NCBI RefSeq assembly: GCF_030272615.1
Contig: NC_081411.1
Span: 186,768,949 to 186,832,948 of the forward strand
Source of the DNA: Cryptomeria japonica
Lineage: Eukaryota; Streptophyta; Pinopsida; Cupressales; Cupressaceae
Direction of reading: 5' to 3'
Length of the DNA: 64,000 nt
Translations under genes and position numbers: made by a program
The notes under the pieces: model-generated
Told to the model about the DNA's origin: nothing
Databases searched by the model: none
What the model saw: the letters and a program-made list of their open reading frames with translations, nothing else
Shown here: piece after piece, positions 10,798 through 22,951 of the stretch
How the letters are laid out: each line of letters begins with the position of its first letter
How positions within the stretch are numbered: position 1 is the stretch's first letter

Positions 10798-11589
10798 GAT
10801 GCATACATCTTTTAGTATCATTTTTAGGAGTACAATAATATTGAAAAAAGGTCTTTGTTTTAAATGAAGGGAATAAGGCTTTGAGGTATCTATGGGAGAG
10901 ATGGGGGAAAGCTTAATCAGGTTATTGTTTGACAATAAAATCATAATGAAATGTACGAACTCATAAAGCTATGTAAAGTTGTGATCTTTGGTCTAGAAGA
11001 AAAGTTAGCTATAATAGGAGGCGTTGTAGTTGCAACTTGTGTCTCAATGTTATTTGTGGAATGAGTGTTTATATTAATGAAGTTGTCTTTGTTGTTTCTT
11101 AAGACCTTGGTAAGTTTGAGGATCCTCTTTTTATTTATCATTTGAAGTTCTAAATAAAGAAATTCATATCAACTAATCAAAATTTGTTAATCATAAAGTG
11201 TTATGCACAAGTGTGTGAAGGATGAAAAAATATTTAAAAATACTTTATCCCTAATATGAAATTGTAAAGTACCTGATTGTTCACTGTTGTGGAAAAAAAG
11301 AGAAAATTTGTTAAACAAGATGACCAATACATGCATAATTTATAGGAAAAAAAGAAATGGTATATACACTATACTTTGTCATTCTTTATTTCATTTGAAG
11401 CATTCAAGAGAAAGTGAAGTGTTAAGGATCAAAGAAGCTTGAAATTGCATCTACGTGAAAACCCTAGTCATCAATCTTCCAAGTATTTCTTAGTATTTAT
11501 ACAAACCATAAGCCCAAAATTTGATAATTTATACTCCTAGGGTTGTAGATATTGTGACAAGACAAGGCTCCCATTCAAGAAATGTTCAT
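10798..11589. other. No recognised gene
   Basis: AT-rich sequence between the solo LTR and the first gag-like relic. It may be the 5' part of that relic's element, but I see no primer site, LTR end or coding signal. Confidence 0.4.
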
Positions 11590-13764
11590 TCCAGTATATT
11601 ATAAATGATCCAATAGGTGCATTTTTACGACTGCATGTCAATGTTCTCCACATTAAGGATGTGTGAATGCATGCTCATATTGAAGAGTAAGATCACATAA
11701 AAATGGGATCATAGTAGATAATTTGTTGGATGATGAATTTATGCTAAAACTAGAATATGTTGATGTGGTTGAGAAAAAGTTGGATAGTGGAGTTATTTTC
11801 CCATATTTTACCAAGAATAATTAATCAAAACTGTATTGAGCCATATACATCAATAATTCATATGGTTGGACAAACCTTACATGGTAACCAAGGAAGCTAT
11901 AAGGGAGGTTATTGGTTGTGTTCCACCAGAGAAGTACCTACAATGAAATCTGTAAAAAATGATATGGTTATGAAGTTAATAGGAGCTAAATTTACAAAAT
12001 AGCACTTGCCATCGATGAAACTATTGACTCAGGTGTTAGGTATGCTTCTATGGGGATTGCAAATAAATTCTACTTTACCAACAAAGAGAGGTTTGCATCT
12101 ACAACTACCCTATATATAGCCTATCAAATGGTGAAAGAAGGTAAAGATATTGATCTATGTGAGATTTTAAGACAACAATTGATGAAGAATTTGCACAAGA
12201 CTAAGGAGACAAGGTAACCATTTTGATATGGATCTTTGATTATCTATCTAATGCTTTATTTCATGAGAAAATTGTCAAGGGTTAAGAACATTGTATGGAG
12301 AAATGATATATCAGTAGGTTCACATATTAGAAATCATATTCTTTCAAGATGGAAAGGCTAGAGATGTTGCCTATTGGGGCTTTTTCAAGACTTTTCAAGA
12401 TAAAATGAATATGAGATATCGATACCTACAGTGGTAGTAGAAGCTTATTAAGAGGTGATCACATTCATGGTTGATAAGTAAAATTATTACATGGAGGTTG
12501 TTACACCTAGTACTTTATGGATTCGTAAGTTACAATATGAGCTTTATAGACTTGAATGGGTTGAATATGCAGACATTTTGATCAACAAACCCATAGACCC
12601 TAATGCAAAAAGATCTAGCACATATGAAGAGATAGAAAGTACCTTAAGAAGGAGGAGGGTGGATGAAAGGTTTGAGAAGATGAAAGGTGATCTAGAGAAG
12701 AAGCTTGGTATACCATCTATAAGTATTATTGAAGCATATAGGGCTGTTTCAAAACCCCACAATAACCCAAAGAACATAGAAGAAGAGGAAGGTTTATTGC
12801 TGCTACCACAACTCCCGCAACTATACAAACTTCATCAAGAGAAAAGATATCTAATACAGCCATTCTGAAGAAACCTAAGGCTACTATAGGAAATAAGAAA
12901 CCAAGGAAGAAGCAAGGAGCCAAAAGGGAGAAGGTAGAAGTGATCGAATTTGATAAAGAAGAAGAAGAACAAAAAGAAGGCCTTGAGTTAAGAAGAAGAG
13001 AGAAGAAAACGAAACTAAATTGAATCATAAAAAAGATCCAAGAGGAAAGATAAGGGAAAGAAAAAATTGAAGATAGAGCCAAAGATGTCAAAGAATACTC
13101 CTCTGGAGTCTCTTGAGGAAGAGACCTATAAAATAGATGCAATTTTGAATTTTATTGAATGTCATGGAGCACTACAACAAAAAGCTTTGTTACATTTGGA
13201 TGTGCCAATGTAAAATTAAGAAATTATTGAGCAAGCATTTATAATGTATGTGATGAAATGTAATATAACCTTAAGTGATATTATAGACAAACTCCCAAAT
13301 ATTCTAACCAATGCATTAATGAAAAAGAGAGAGGATGTGTTCAAGTTAGAGGCCAAGATAACAAAAGAAGCCATCAAACAGGTTGGCCCTACACTGTTTC
13401 AGGTAGAAATTGCAACAATCACATAGAGGAAGGCACAAGAATTAAGAACAAAACAAAGGATGAATACTTTAATGAGTATAAATGAAGAGGATAAAGAAAG
13501 AATCCAAAAATAAATAGAAGAGTTTAATACCAATGTCATAGAGGAGATGAAGGAAGGGGAAGCAATCGTAGAAGAAAACGCTACTCATGATGATAGCGAC
13601 TTGGAGGAAATCCTAAATATACAAAACATTGACATATTTATTTTTTATCCTCTTATGACAAAGACCATCGATAATATTGAATAAACCAAGAAAATTCATC
13701 CTTTGAGAAAATCTGATATTGATTCACTTGTTGTAGAGAAAAGAAATAAGAAGAGTTTCCAAGT
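11590..13764 (+). pseudogene. Relic of a gag-like ORF2-family gene (first part), + strand
   Basis: Translated in pieces, this resembles ORF2 of the pol-less elements on the other strand. FIWLDKPYMVTKEAIREVIG parallels FFWLDSVHKITKEAVKAV, and KNDMVMKLIGA parallels SNDLVMNLTGA. A following stretch with YASMGIANKF...TTLYIAYQMVKEGKDIDLCE parallels FVSMILGYKA...SLCIKSAYDMVKDNVKIDVCE. Downstream come a charged helical part (12491-12868), a Lys/Glu-rich linker (12840-13020) and further helical fragments to 13430. Frameshifts and stops are frequent, so it is old. Copia-A cuts it at 13764; the rest continues at 20788. Function unknown; confidence is in the homology, not the role. Confidence 0.6.
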
Positions 13765-14963
13765 TGTTAAATAGTTCAGATAACCGGAAGACAACTAAGA
13801 TGGGGGGGGTGAATCAGTTGTCACAGATTACCAAAAGCATTATCAATTTAAAACAACAATACCAAAATAGTTATTCTAATTAAGCATAAACAATCATCAC
13901 AGAATAAAATCCATCCACACAGCACCAAGATTTGTAATTGGAAAACCTAGTAAATGGAAAAACCACAGTGGGAAGCCTACCCACAATTAGATAATACCTC
14001 TGCAGTAAGTATGTGAATTTACAATGAAGGGGCATGCACTTGTAGGAAGGCCAATAGCCTAGAGCACACTACTCATCACAAATGGAGTCTCATTGACTAC
14101 ATACAAATCCAGACTACAATCCGGAGAAATGTTGAACTGCAAAAGATAGCATCTCCTATGCCTGAGCACAGTTTTGATTAAGCTCAATACCGGAGGACTA
14201 ATCCCTCTTACAAACTGAATTCGATCTCCATTGATCAACCAACTCCTCTGTCTGAATGATATTACAATATTTGCACATTACATTCCTTGACCATGACCTC
14301 TTACATTAACCATGCTGATCTATAATGAAATTTTACATCTTATTTATACAAACCCTCGACCATAAACAATCAGGTCAGCTACCAAACAATAAACCAGTTA
14401 CAGCATTACAAACCATGTTAGCCTTAGACCAAAACAAATAATATCCAACACATAAGACATCTTGGAAATGCAACAATAATTCTTGTCCACATGTTTCATT
14501 AATGTCGATCCATAACCTAGATCAACCAGGACCAAGTATAGGTCCACATGCTTCAACAATGATCTGCAAACGCCAAGTCTCAAACAAGATTACCAACAGT
14601 ATCTTGAAATTCCTTCAAAAGATGCACCAACACCAATTATGCAATGCATCAAAGATCTCCACCAAAAGATCTGCCATTAAAACCTTCGCCGGAACCAGAA
14701 ACCAATCTTCTGTGTAAGCAAGATAACATCCAATCACCAGACCGAAACCAACTGACCAAATATGAGTTTAAGAATTATGAACAAGCCAATTTCATCACCA
14801 AATTATACTGGAGTTAGCTAGATCATGTCAGATCCAAGTTAACCAAAAACCACTCAACCTACCGGGACTAGAAGGGTGTCGATAAAGCATCCAAATAGCT
14901 AGTGTTGACATCAATGACAAAACATCAATGCAACACATAATCAATTCCACCAAATGGCCAACA
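13765..14963 (-). repeat. Copia-A 3' LTR
   Basis: Plus-strand ends are TGTTAAATAG and TGGCCAACA. It contains the conserved G tract GGGGGGGGTGAATCAG (about 13802), the CCACAGTGGGAAGCCTACCC motif, and a TATA-like element on the minus strand (about 14337-14350). It is clearly homologous to 19588-20787 but not identical. Confidence 0.92.
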
Positions 14964-14977
14964 ATCTCCCCCTTTGG
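14964..14977 (-). promoter_or_regulatory. Copia-A polypurine tract
   Basis: Minus strand CCAAAGGGGGAGAT lies immediately before the 3' LTR start TGTTGGCC. The identical tract occurs at the same place in NA-1, NA-2 and Copia-B. It primes plus-strand DNA synthesis. Confidence 0.9.
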
Positions 14978-15311
14978 AATTGATAGCAACACTAGATGTG
15001 AAAAGCATCTAAGTACGAAGAAATGTCAAACAAATCTCCCCCTCTGGAAGACAGCCAACAATCTCCTACATATAGCTCTAAATATCAATGTATCTCCCCT
15101 GTGAATAGTATCTCTGTAAAGTTCTAACTTTCTTTTTCACATTGCTATCTCTCCCCCTTTGACATCAATGCCATAAATCTGACAAAAATATCAAAGAAAA
15201 AACATAAGCCTCTCAATCTCAAAGCCGACTACTCCTCCTGAGTAGTACCATCTCACATCAATGCCGGAATGAATAGTGTCTCTAATAATGCATACTGGAC
15301 TGATGCAAAAA

Positions 15312-18300
15312 TCACATCAATCGAGTCTCTACCGGAGGGGCAAAACCCCCCAATCTATCTCTCGAGTACTCAAAAGATTCCTTGGATAAAGGTTTAGTGA
15401 AAATATCTATAATTTGTTCTTTAGTGTTCACATAAACTAGTTTAACTTCATTTGCTTCCATCTTCTCCTTCAAAAAGTTATACTTGATAGATATGTGCTT
15501 TGTCTTGGAGTGAAATACTGGATTCTTTGATATATCAATAACAACAAAGTTATCACAGTGAATAACTACCGGTGCATCACAATCCACCTTTATATCCTTC
15601 AACACTTGCTTCATCCATAAAACTTGTGTACAATTAGTAGCAGTAGCAACATACTCAGCTTCAGCAGTAGATAAAGAAGTACATGATTGTTTCTTGTTGA
15701 TCCATGAAACCAACTTCTTTCCAAGAAAGAAAGATCCACCAGAAGTACTTTTTTGGTCATCAACATCTTCAGCCCAATCAGCATCTGTATATGCACATAA
15801 AGTGAAATTATTATCCTTAGGATACCACAAACCATATTCTGATGTACCTTGCAAGTATCTAAAAATCCTTTTCACTGCCATCTCGTTATTTTATCTAGGA
15901 TCACTCTAAAATATTGAAACAATACAAACAACATTTAATGTTAGATCTAGTCTAAGTTAAATAAAGTAGAACTTCAATCATAGATTTGTATCTTGTAGGA
16001 TTTATCGATGCAGAAACATATTTCCTTGTCAAATTCTCACTTGTAAGCATAGGTGTACTTACAGGTTTAGAATCTCCCATACCAAATTTCTTCAACAATT
16101 CCTTAGCATATTTATTTTGACAAATAAAAATACCTTTGTCAGTCTAAGTAATCTACAAACCTAAGAAAAATTTCATCTCACCAATCATAGACATCTCGAA
16201 TTCTTTCTCCATGTTCTTAGAAAATTCTATGCATAATTTATCTTCACCTCCAAAAATACTGTCATCAACAAATACTTCAACAATCAATATATCATCATCA
16301 GTGATTTTATAATATAAATTACTTTCAGCACTGCCCTTAGTAAAACCAAGCTTCAAAATATATTTATCCAACCCTGCATACCAAGCTCTAGGTGCTTGTT
16401 TCAATTCATATAAAGCTTTCCTTAACCTGCAAACCATACCAATATCATCTAATAGTGAAAAACCATTAGGTTTCTCAATATAAACTTCCTCATCAAGATC
16501 CCCATTCAAAAATGCAAATTTAACATCCATCTGATAAACCTTGTAGTTTTTATAAGCAGTATAGGCAAGAAATAATCTTACAGCTTCAATCCTAGCTATA
16601 GGTGCAAAATTTTCTCCATGATCAATTCCTTCCTTCTAAGAATATCCTTTACAAACCAATCTAGCCTTATTCCTTATAAATTTACCATCCTCATTTAATT
16701 TATTCCTTAAAACCCATTTAGTTCCAATAACATTTTTATTTTTAGGTCGGCGAACCAAAGTCCATGTGTTATTTTTCTTAATCTGATCTAATTCTTCTTC
16801 CATAGCTTTTAACCAAAATTCATCTTTGCATGCCTCAATTACTAATATCGGTTCAACTTGTGAAATTAAACATACCTCATTAGTTGCCAAAATTCTTCTT
16901 TTCATTACACCATTACTCTTATCCCCAATGATTTGATCTTTAGAATTATTCAATCTCACATACCTAGGAGTCTTTTGCCTCTTTGTTCCTCTTCCTTGTT
17001 CTTTGGTTACTGTAGAATTTTCTGATGTTGCCGGAGTAACTGGGTCAACCCTTTGTTCCAATAAAGGTGCTACTGGTTCAGATATAATCATTTCCACTGT
17101 CGGTTCCTTCTCATAAATTCTGATCTGACTTTTTCTCAGCTCATCTACTTTGACATTAGCACTCTCCACTATTTTCTGCAATCTCTTGTTATAACATCTA
17201 TATGCTTTCCTTTCATTAGAATAACCAAGAAATATGCATTCATCACTTCTAGGATCAAATTTCCCAATAGTATCATCTCTCTTGATATAGCTTTTACTAC
17301 CAAAGATTCAGAAATACTTAACTGTAGGTGTATTGCCAAACCATAATTCATAAGGTGTCTTACCGGTTTCTCCTTTGATATGTACTCTGTTAAATGTTTA
17401 GACCATTGTACTAATTGCTTCTGTCCAATAGATATGAGGTAGATTAGCTTTCATCATCATTGTTCTAGCAGAATCCAAGATAGTTTTGTTTTCCCTTTCC
17501 AAAACTCCATTTTGTTGAGGTGTCCGGGGAGCCAAAAATTGTCTTCTGATACCATGCTTGTCACAAAAGTTATTAAACTCACAGGATGTGAATTTTCCAC
17601 CATGATCTGATCTCAAACATTTAATCTTCAATCTTGTCTCAGTTTTCACTTTAGCCTTAAAGATTTGAAATTTTTTAAATGCTTCATATTTTTCTCTCAA
17701 AAAAGTAACCCACGTCATTCTAGAATAATCATCAATGATTAGCATGAAATATCTATCACGGTGAAAACTTTTAACTCTAGCAAGGCCACACAAACTAGTG
17801 TGAATAAGATCAAGAACATCATGTGATTTATCTTGTATACTCCTAAAAGAGGTTCTGACTTGTTTACCCATTTGACATTCTTTACATACCGGATTATAGG
17901 GCTTCATAATCTTAGGTATATCTCTAACAGTGTTAGTTGAACTAATCTTCACAATGCAATCAAAATTTACATGACACAGCCTTTTATGCCATAACCAACT
18001 TTCATCAATCTATGTAATCAAACATGTCTTCTCACTGGAGTTCAAATGAAATATGTTACCTTTTGTCTGTGTACCGATTGCAATCTCTAAGCCAGATCTG
18101 TTAATGATTTTGCATTTTCCATCCTTGAACTGTAATTGAAATCCCTTATCTACCAATTATCCTACACTCAAAAGATTATACTTCAAACCTTCAACATAAT
18201 AAACATTGTCAGTATTGTTCTTACCATCCATTGATATAGTTCCTTTTCCCTTAATCATACATGCCTTGTCATCTCCAAATCTAGCTAAATCACCATCAAT

Positions 18301-18366
18301 TTTTTGCAAAGACAGAAACTTTCCTTTATCTCCAGTCATATGATGTGAACAACCACTGTCAATTAC
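15312..18366 (-). pseudogene. Copia-A pol: protease, integrase, reverse transcriptase, RNase H
   Basis: In order on the minus strand: protease DSGCSHHMTG (about 18330-18360); pre-integrase (18157-18339); integrase (17952-17169) with CKECQMGKQ, LRSDHGGKF and PQQNGVLERENKT; reverse transcriptase (about 16780-16150) with GTKWVLRNKL, DVKFAFLNGDLDEEVYIEKP and an FVDD box in place of YVDD; RNase H (15881-15312) with YTDADWA, STAEAEY and HCDN. The integrase first acidic residue, expected in HTDLCG, reads Ser (HTSLCG), so the catalytic triad is incomplete. Several frameshifts and stops break the frame, for example near 16635, 16150 and 17960. Family assignment is certain; the copy cannot produce a working polyprotein. 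Confidence 0.95.
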
Positions 18367-19529
18367 TCATTCATCCTTATCCTCAATTTTAGTAGCAAGT
18401 TCCTTCTCCTCAGGTACATTCTCTTCCAGTGCCAGATCATCTTCCTTGATAGCCAAGAGTACACATTCTTTCACATTGCCGGACCCACTAGCAGACTATT
18501 CTATCGGTTCATCATTTGAATCAGTAATGCTTTCCTCATTCGCTATGTGGCGTAGTTTGTTTTTCTTGAATCTATACTTGTTATGATTAGGCTTAAATGA
18601 TTTCTTAACTCTTTCTTTAAATCTTAAATTCCTTTCAGGACATCTAGATGCAAAATGACCAATCTTATTACATGCAAAATATTTAAAAAGTTATTTTCCT
18701 TCATACTTACTTCCTATCTGTCCTTTCGGTGCTCTTCTAGAAAATAGTGCTTCAATTTTCTCAAACTCTTTGTCTTCTCTCTTCATATCTTCAATTCTTT
18801 TGTATATAAAACTCTCCAATCTTTCTTACCGGTTGTAGATGTAGATGCATGAAAAGCAGGTTCAGTTTTCATAGCTTGAGAAGGTCCAAATTACTCAAGC
18901 TCAAAAGTAGATAGTTTCCCAACCAAAGTATCTCTATTAATTGATGTATTAGACATTATTCTTAGCTCATTAATAGTAGTAGCCTTCATTTTATAAGCCA
19001 ATGGTAGGGCTCTCTAGACTTTAGAAATAATCTCATCTTCGCTCAAAGTTCCACCACAACATTGAATTCCCATAACAATCTCATTTACTCTTTCCATGAA
19101 TGCAGTAATTCTTTCATCTTCTTCCATCTTTATATTTTCATATCTCACTCAATAACCATCAAGTTTAGCAATCTTCACTATAGGGTAACCTTCATTAAGG
19201 GTCTGCAATTTATCCCATACAGCCTTTCCAGATGATTTGTCTTTTAATCTCATAATTTGTTGATCAAAAAGTGCACACAAGAGGGCTTCTCTTGCTCTAC
19301 AATACTTCTCAAGCTCCTGTCCAGGTTTTCTGAAGGAGGATTTCCAGATCCCAAATTAAATGGTTTTGACACCATTCAGTGTGATCTCCCCAATCTCCTT
19401 GCCAAGAGATCTTAGATGAGTCTCCATCTGAATCTTCCATACTGTATAATTTGTTCCTTCGAGCCTCAGTATATCCCTTCGAAAAATAGCTCCAGAAGAA
19501 CTGGATGAACTTGAACTGTTAGTCACCAT
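18367..19529 (-). pseudogene. Copia-A gag (capsid/nucleocapsid)
   Basis: The start MVTNSSSSSSSGAIF at 19529 lies 45 bases after the primer site. The gag body has GTNYTVWKIQMETHL, WDKLQTLNEGY, FMERVNEIVMG and GKLSTFELE, typical of the copia gag (UBN2-type) domain. The nucleocapsid knuckle reads Y-F-A-C-N-K-I-G-H-F-A-S-R-C, so the first zinc-binding Cys is replaced by Tyr. At least eight in-frame stops occur. The last, TGA at 18367-18369, lies directly before the protease motif in the same frame, as it does in Copia-B. Confidence 0.88.
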
Positions 19530-19573
19530 AGGATCTTCCTCAAGCGATTAAGCTTTCTGCAGAGAGGACCAAT

Positions 19574-19585
19574 GCTCTAATACCA
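19574..19585 (-). promoter_or_regulatory. Copia-A primer-binding site
   Basis: Minus strand TGGTATTAGAGC, three bases after the 5' LTR end. It matches the usual plant copia site complementary to initiator tRNA-Met (TGGTATCAGAGC) with one change. Confidence 0.92.
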
Positions 19586-19587
19586 AT

Positions 19588-20787
19588 TGTAAGATAGTTT
19601 AGATAACCGAAAGACAACTGAGAGGGGGGGTGAATCAGTTGTCACAGATTACCAAAAGCATTATCAATTTAAAATAACAATACCATAATAGAATTTAATC
19701 CAATTAATCATAAATAATAATCACATAATAAAAGTCATCCACACAACACCAAGAATTGTACGTGGAAAACCCACTAAAGGGAAAAACTATGGTGGAAAGC
19801 CTACCCACAGTCAAATAATACTTCTGCAGTAAGTATGTAAATTTACAATGTAGGGGCCTACACTTGCAGGAAGGACAATAGCCTAGAGCACACTGCTCAT
19901 CACATAAGGAGTCTCACTGACTACATACAAATCCAAACTACAATTCGAAGAAGTGTTGAACTGCAAAAGATAGAATCTCCTATGCCTGACTACAATTCTG
20001 GTTAAGCTCAATAACGGAGGACTAAGTGCTCTTACAAACCCAATTCGATTTCCATCGATCGACCAAATCCTCTATCTGAATGATATTACAATATTCACAC
20101 ATTACATTCCTTGACCATGACCTCTTACATTAACCATGATGATCTACAATAAGATCTTACATCTTATTTATACAAACCCTCAACCATAAACAATCAGGTC
20201 GGCTACCAGATAATAAACAACTTAATTCATTACAAACCATGCCAACCTTAGACCAAAACAAATAATATCCAACACATAAGACATCCTGGAAATGCAAAAA
20301 TAATTCATGTCCACACATTTCATTAATGTCGATCCATAACCTAGATCAACTGAGACCAAGTATAGGTCCACATGCTTCAGCAATGATCTCCAAACACCAA
20401 GTCTCGAAAAAGATTACCAATAGTATCCTGAAATTCCATCAAAAGCTGCACCAACACCAATTATACAATGCATCAAAGATCTCCACCAAAAGATCTATCG
20501 GTGAAACCTTCACCGGAACCAAAAACCAATCTTCTATGTAAGCAAGATAGCATCCAATCACTAGACTAAAACCAATTGACCAAATATGAGTATAAGTATT
20601 ATGAACAAGCTAATTCCATCACTAGATTATACCAGAGTTAAATAGATCATGTCAGATCCAAGTTAACCAAAAACCACTGAACCTACCAGGACCAAAAGGG
20701 TGTCGGCAAAGCATCCAAATAGCTAGTGTTGACATCAATGACAAAACATCAATGCAACACATAATCAGTTCCACCAAATGGCTAACA
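19588..20787 (-). repeat. Copia-A 5' LTR
   Basis: Plus-strand ends are TGTAAGATAG and GGCTAACA. It carries the G tract with GTGAATCAG (about 19626) and a minus-strand TATA-like element (about 20160-20172). Pairs with 13765-14963. Confidence 0.92.
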
Positions 20788-21999
20788 CAACCTATGGATA
20801 ATACTGATCAGATTATAGAGAAAAATCCTCTGGAGATTACTAGAAGTGCAAAAGAGACAAGTATGGAAGTAAACATTGGTACTAAGGAAAATACCAATGT
20901 TAAAAGAGAAGAAGAACAGGAAAAAATTGATATGGGCAATGTTAGTGGTAGAGAAGAAAAGTAAGAGAATCATCCTGAGAAGGCTCAAGATACTATCAAG
21001 ATAGATAAGAAGCAAGAGGCTTCTTCCAATAAAACTAATATTGATGAGGAGAATTTTAATTCCTTTAAAGACCTATTAGGCCTTCAACTAAAGTTTGAGC
21101 CTATGATTGTACCACAATTACTACAAATAACAACCAATGAGGAGAAAATAGATATGTCTAACATTTCACCTCTTCACAAATTTCAGTTGGGGGACATTCT
21201 ACATTCATCAAAAAGAAAAAAGAAACTGCAAGAGCATGTAAGGAAATCAAGTATGATTGAGGAAGTAGTGAAGATTATACATGAGGGCTTCCCAGAGGTA
21301 GCCATAGATTCATCTTTAGCTTCAAAATAGTAACTAAAACTACTCATGGACTCATTTAAGATCATACAACTCATATGGAGAAGAAAGTAGAACAAGGGGC
21401 CCTAAGGAAATTCAATGATGGGATAAAATCTAGTTTTTGATAAATGTACTAATGCAAATGTTTTATTATAGAAAAATATTGAGAAATTTAAGGATGGTGT
21501 TGATGAAATAGTCACAACATACCAATTTTGTTTGAGGTGGCCAAACTCAACAAAATATATCAAAGGGCAAATTTACTCAATAGAGTCACAATTTTTTTAA
21601 TTGGTTGGCACGTATGGTTTTGGAGAGGATAGATATGGCTCCATCAGAGTCCAAATATATCAACTTAATGTGTATCTATCTCTGTTACAGGAGAAAAAGG
21701 GCCCAATTAAGAAACAATTTATATGTTAAAGAAAGAAATGGAGCTAAGGTTAGCTTCTTTAGTCAACATTTTGGGACAAATAGAGGAAGTAGAATAGAAA
21801 ATGAAGACTCTAGATAATGTAGATACTACTAAGGATCTATATATGCAATTTAAATACCAAAATTGGATTCTTTCCTCCACAAAGGCTACATCGGACACTG
21901 CTCTGTCTGAGCTCAAATTAAAGCATAAAAGTATCATGCATTCTAAGAAGGCTTAGATAGGATTGATCTTGGTCAATACAATGTTTACAATTTTGAATG
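20788..21999 (+). pseudogene. Relic of the gag-like ORF2-family gene (second part), + strand
   Basis: Continues the gene cut by Copia-A. The readable pieces are strongly charged and helical: a Lys/Glu-rich part (20752-20964), the piece 21103-21330 with KFQLGDILHSSKRKKKL and EEVVKIIHEGF, and further helical fragments to 21950. This position fits the acidic and coiled-coil C-terminal half of ORF2 in NA-1/NA-2, although residue identity is low. NA-1 inserted at 21999/22000 with target duplication GAATG. Confidence 0.45.
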
Positions 22000-22805
22000 T
22001 GTTAGGATTCCCACAGATACTAAGAGGGGGGGGTGAATCAGTATCTAACCAGTGACTTAAATTTCTTAACTTAAAAAATGTAGAACATATTATAATAGTG
22101 TACCGATATGCAAGAAATAATGCAATAAATAGAATTAAAAGCATCCACATGAAAAACACACCATAACACAAGGATTTAATGAGGAAACCCGATGTGGGAA
22201 AAACCTTGGTGGGATTTGTGACCCACAATATTCACTTACTAGCCAATAAGATAATATTACTACTACAAGAGGGGCATGCACATGCAGGAAGGCCAATTGC
22301 CTAGAGCTCACTGCTCAAATACAAAATAGGAAGTCTCACTAACTTACAAAAATGGATTATACAAATCTAGTGTCTTGTACTGCTTCAAAATAGCATCTAT
22401 AATGCCAAATCCAGTACCGGTTTATGCTCTGCTTCTTACATAAACCCTTAACCTATAATTCACATAATAGGTCTGCCTTATTTCACCTAAATATATTCCT
22501 CTTACTTACTTACAAATGTTCTACAATGATATATTATATATATGAGTCATTATACAATGATGTTAAGTTGGCTTACAAAGATTTTACAATAATAAACAAA
22601 ATATAATATAACAAAAATCCTGTCAGCCTCTGTGTCGGTATGCTTCCTTTCTCTGCTGGTGTTGGTGGTCTGAGTTCCGGTGTAGAGTCTGATCTTGCTA
22701 GTTTTGGTGTAATGCCTTGCCAGGGCCATAGGATTGTAAGGTTGCCATCAATGACAAAACCTTCAATCACCTACAATGTCTCATTGGAGAGTACATATGC
22801 CAACA
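22000..22805 (-). repeat. NA-1 3' LTR
   Basis: Plus-strand ends TGTTAGGATT and ATATGCCAACA. It holds the G tract (about 22024-22031) followed by GTGAATCAGTATC, the GGAAAAACCTTGGTGGGATT motif, and a minus-strand TATA-like CATATATA (about 22530-22550). Length 806. Confidence 0.93.
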
Positions 22806-22819
22806 ATCTCCCCCTTTGG
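22806..22819 (-). promoter_or_regulatory. NA-1 polypurine tract
   Basis: Minus strand CCAAAGGGGGAGAT directly before the 3' LTR start TGTTGGCATATG. A second, near-identical purine tract (GCCAAAGGGGGAGTAG) lies at about 22965-22980, inside the end of ORF2. Confidence 0.9.
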
Positions 22820-22951
22820 CATTGATGGCAACACTCATGAGAAAATTCAAAAGTGTATCCAAAACTTGTAATCCAAAAATGTTTCCAAAAAAATGTTACC
22901 AAAAATATAAGAGCTCCCCTTGAGTAGATAAGTCTTCTGCCAATTATTTTC

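Larger units (their letters stand above)
13765..20787 (-). mobile_element. Copia-A: full-length Ty1/copia retrotransposon, decayed
   Basis: Two ~1.2-kb direct repeats (13765-14963, 19588-20787) flank a minus-strand gag-pol region in copia order: gag, protease, integrase, reverse transcriptase, RNase H. The 5' LTR is on the right. LTR ends are TG...CA. A primer-binding site and polypurine tract lie exactly inside the LTRs. Flanks are CAAGT and CAACC, only a partial target-duplication match, which fits age. It interrupts the gag-like relic. Many nonsense codons (at least eight in gag) make it inactive. Confidence 0.93.
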
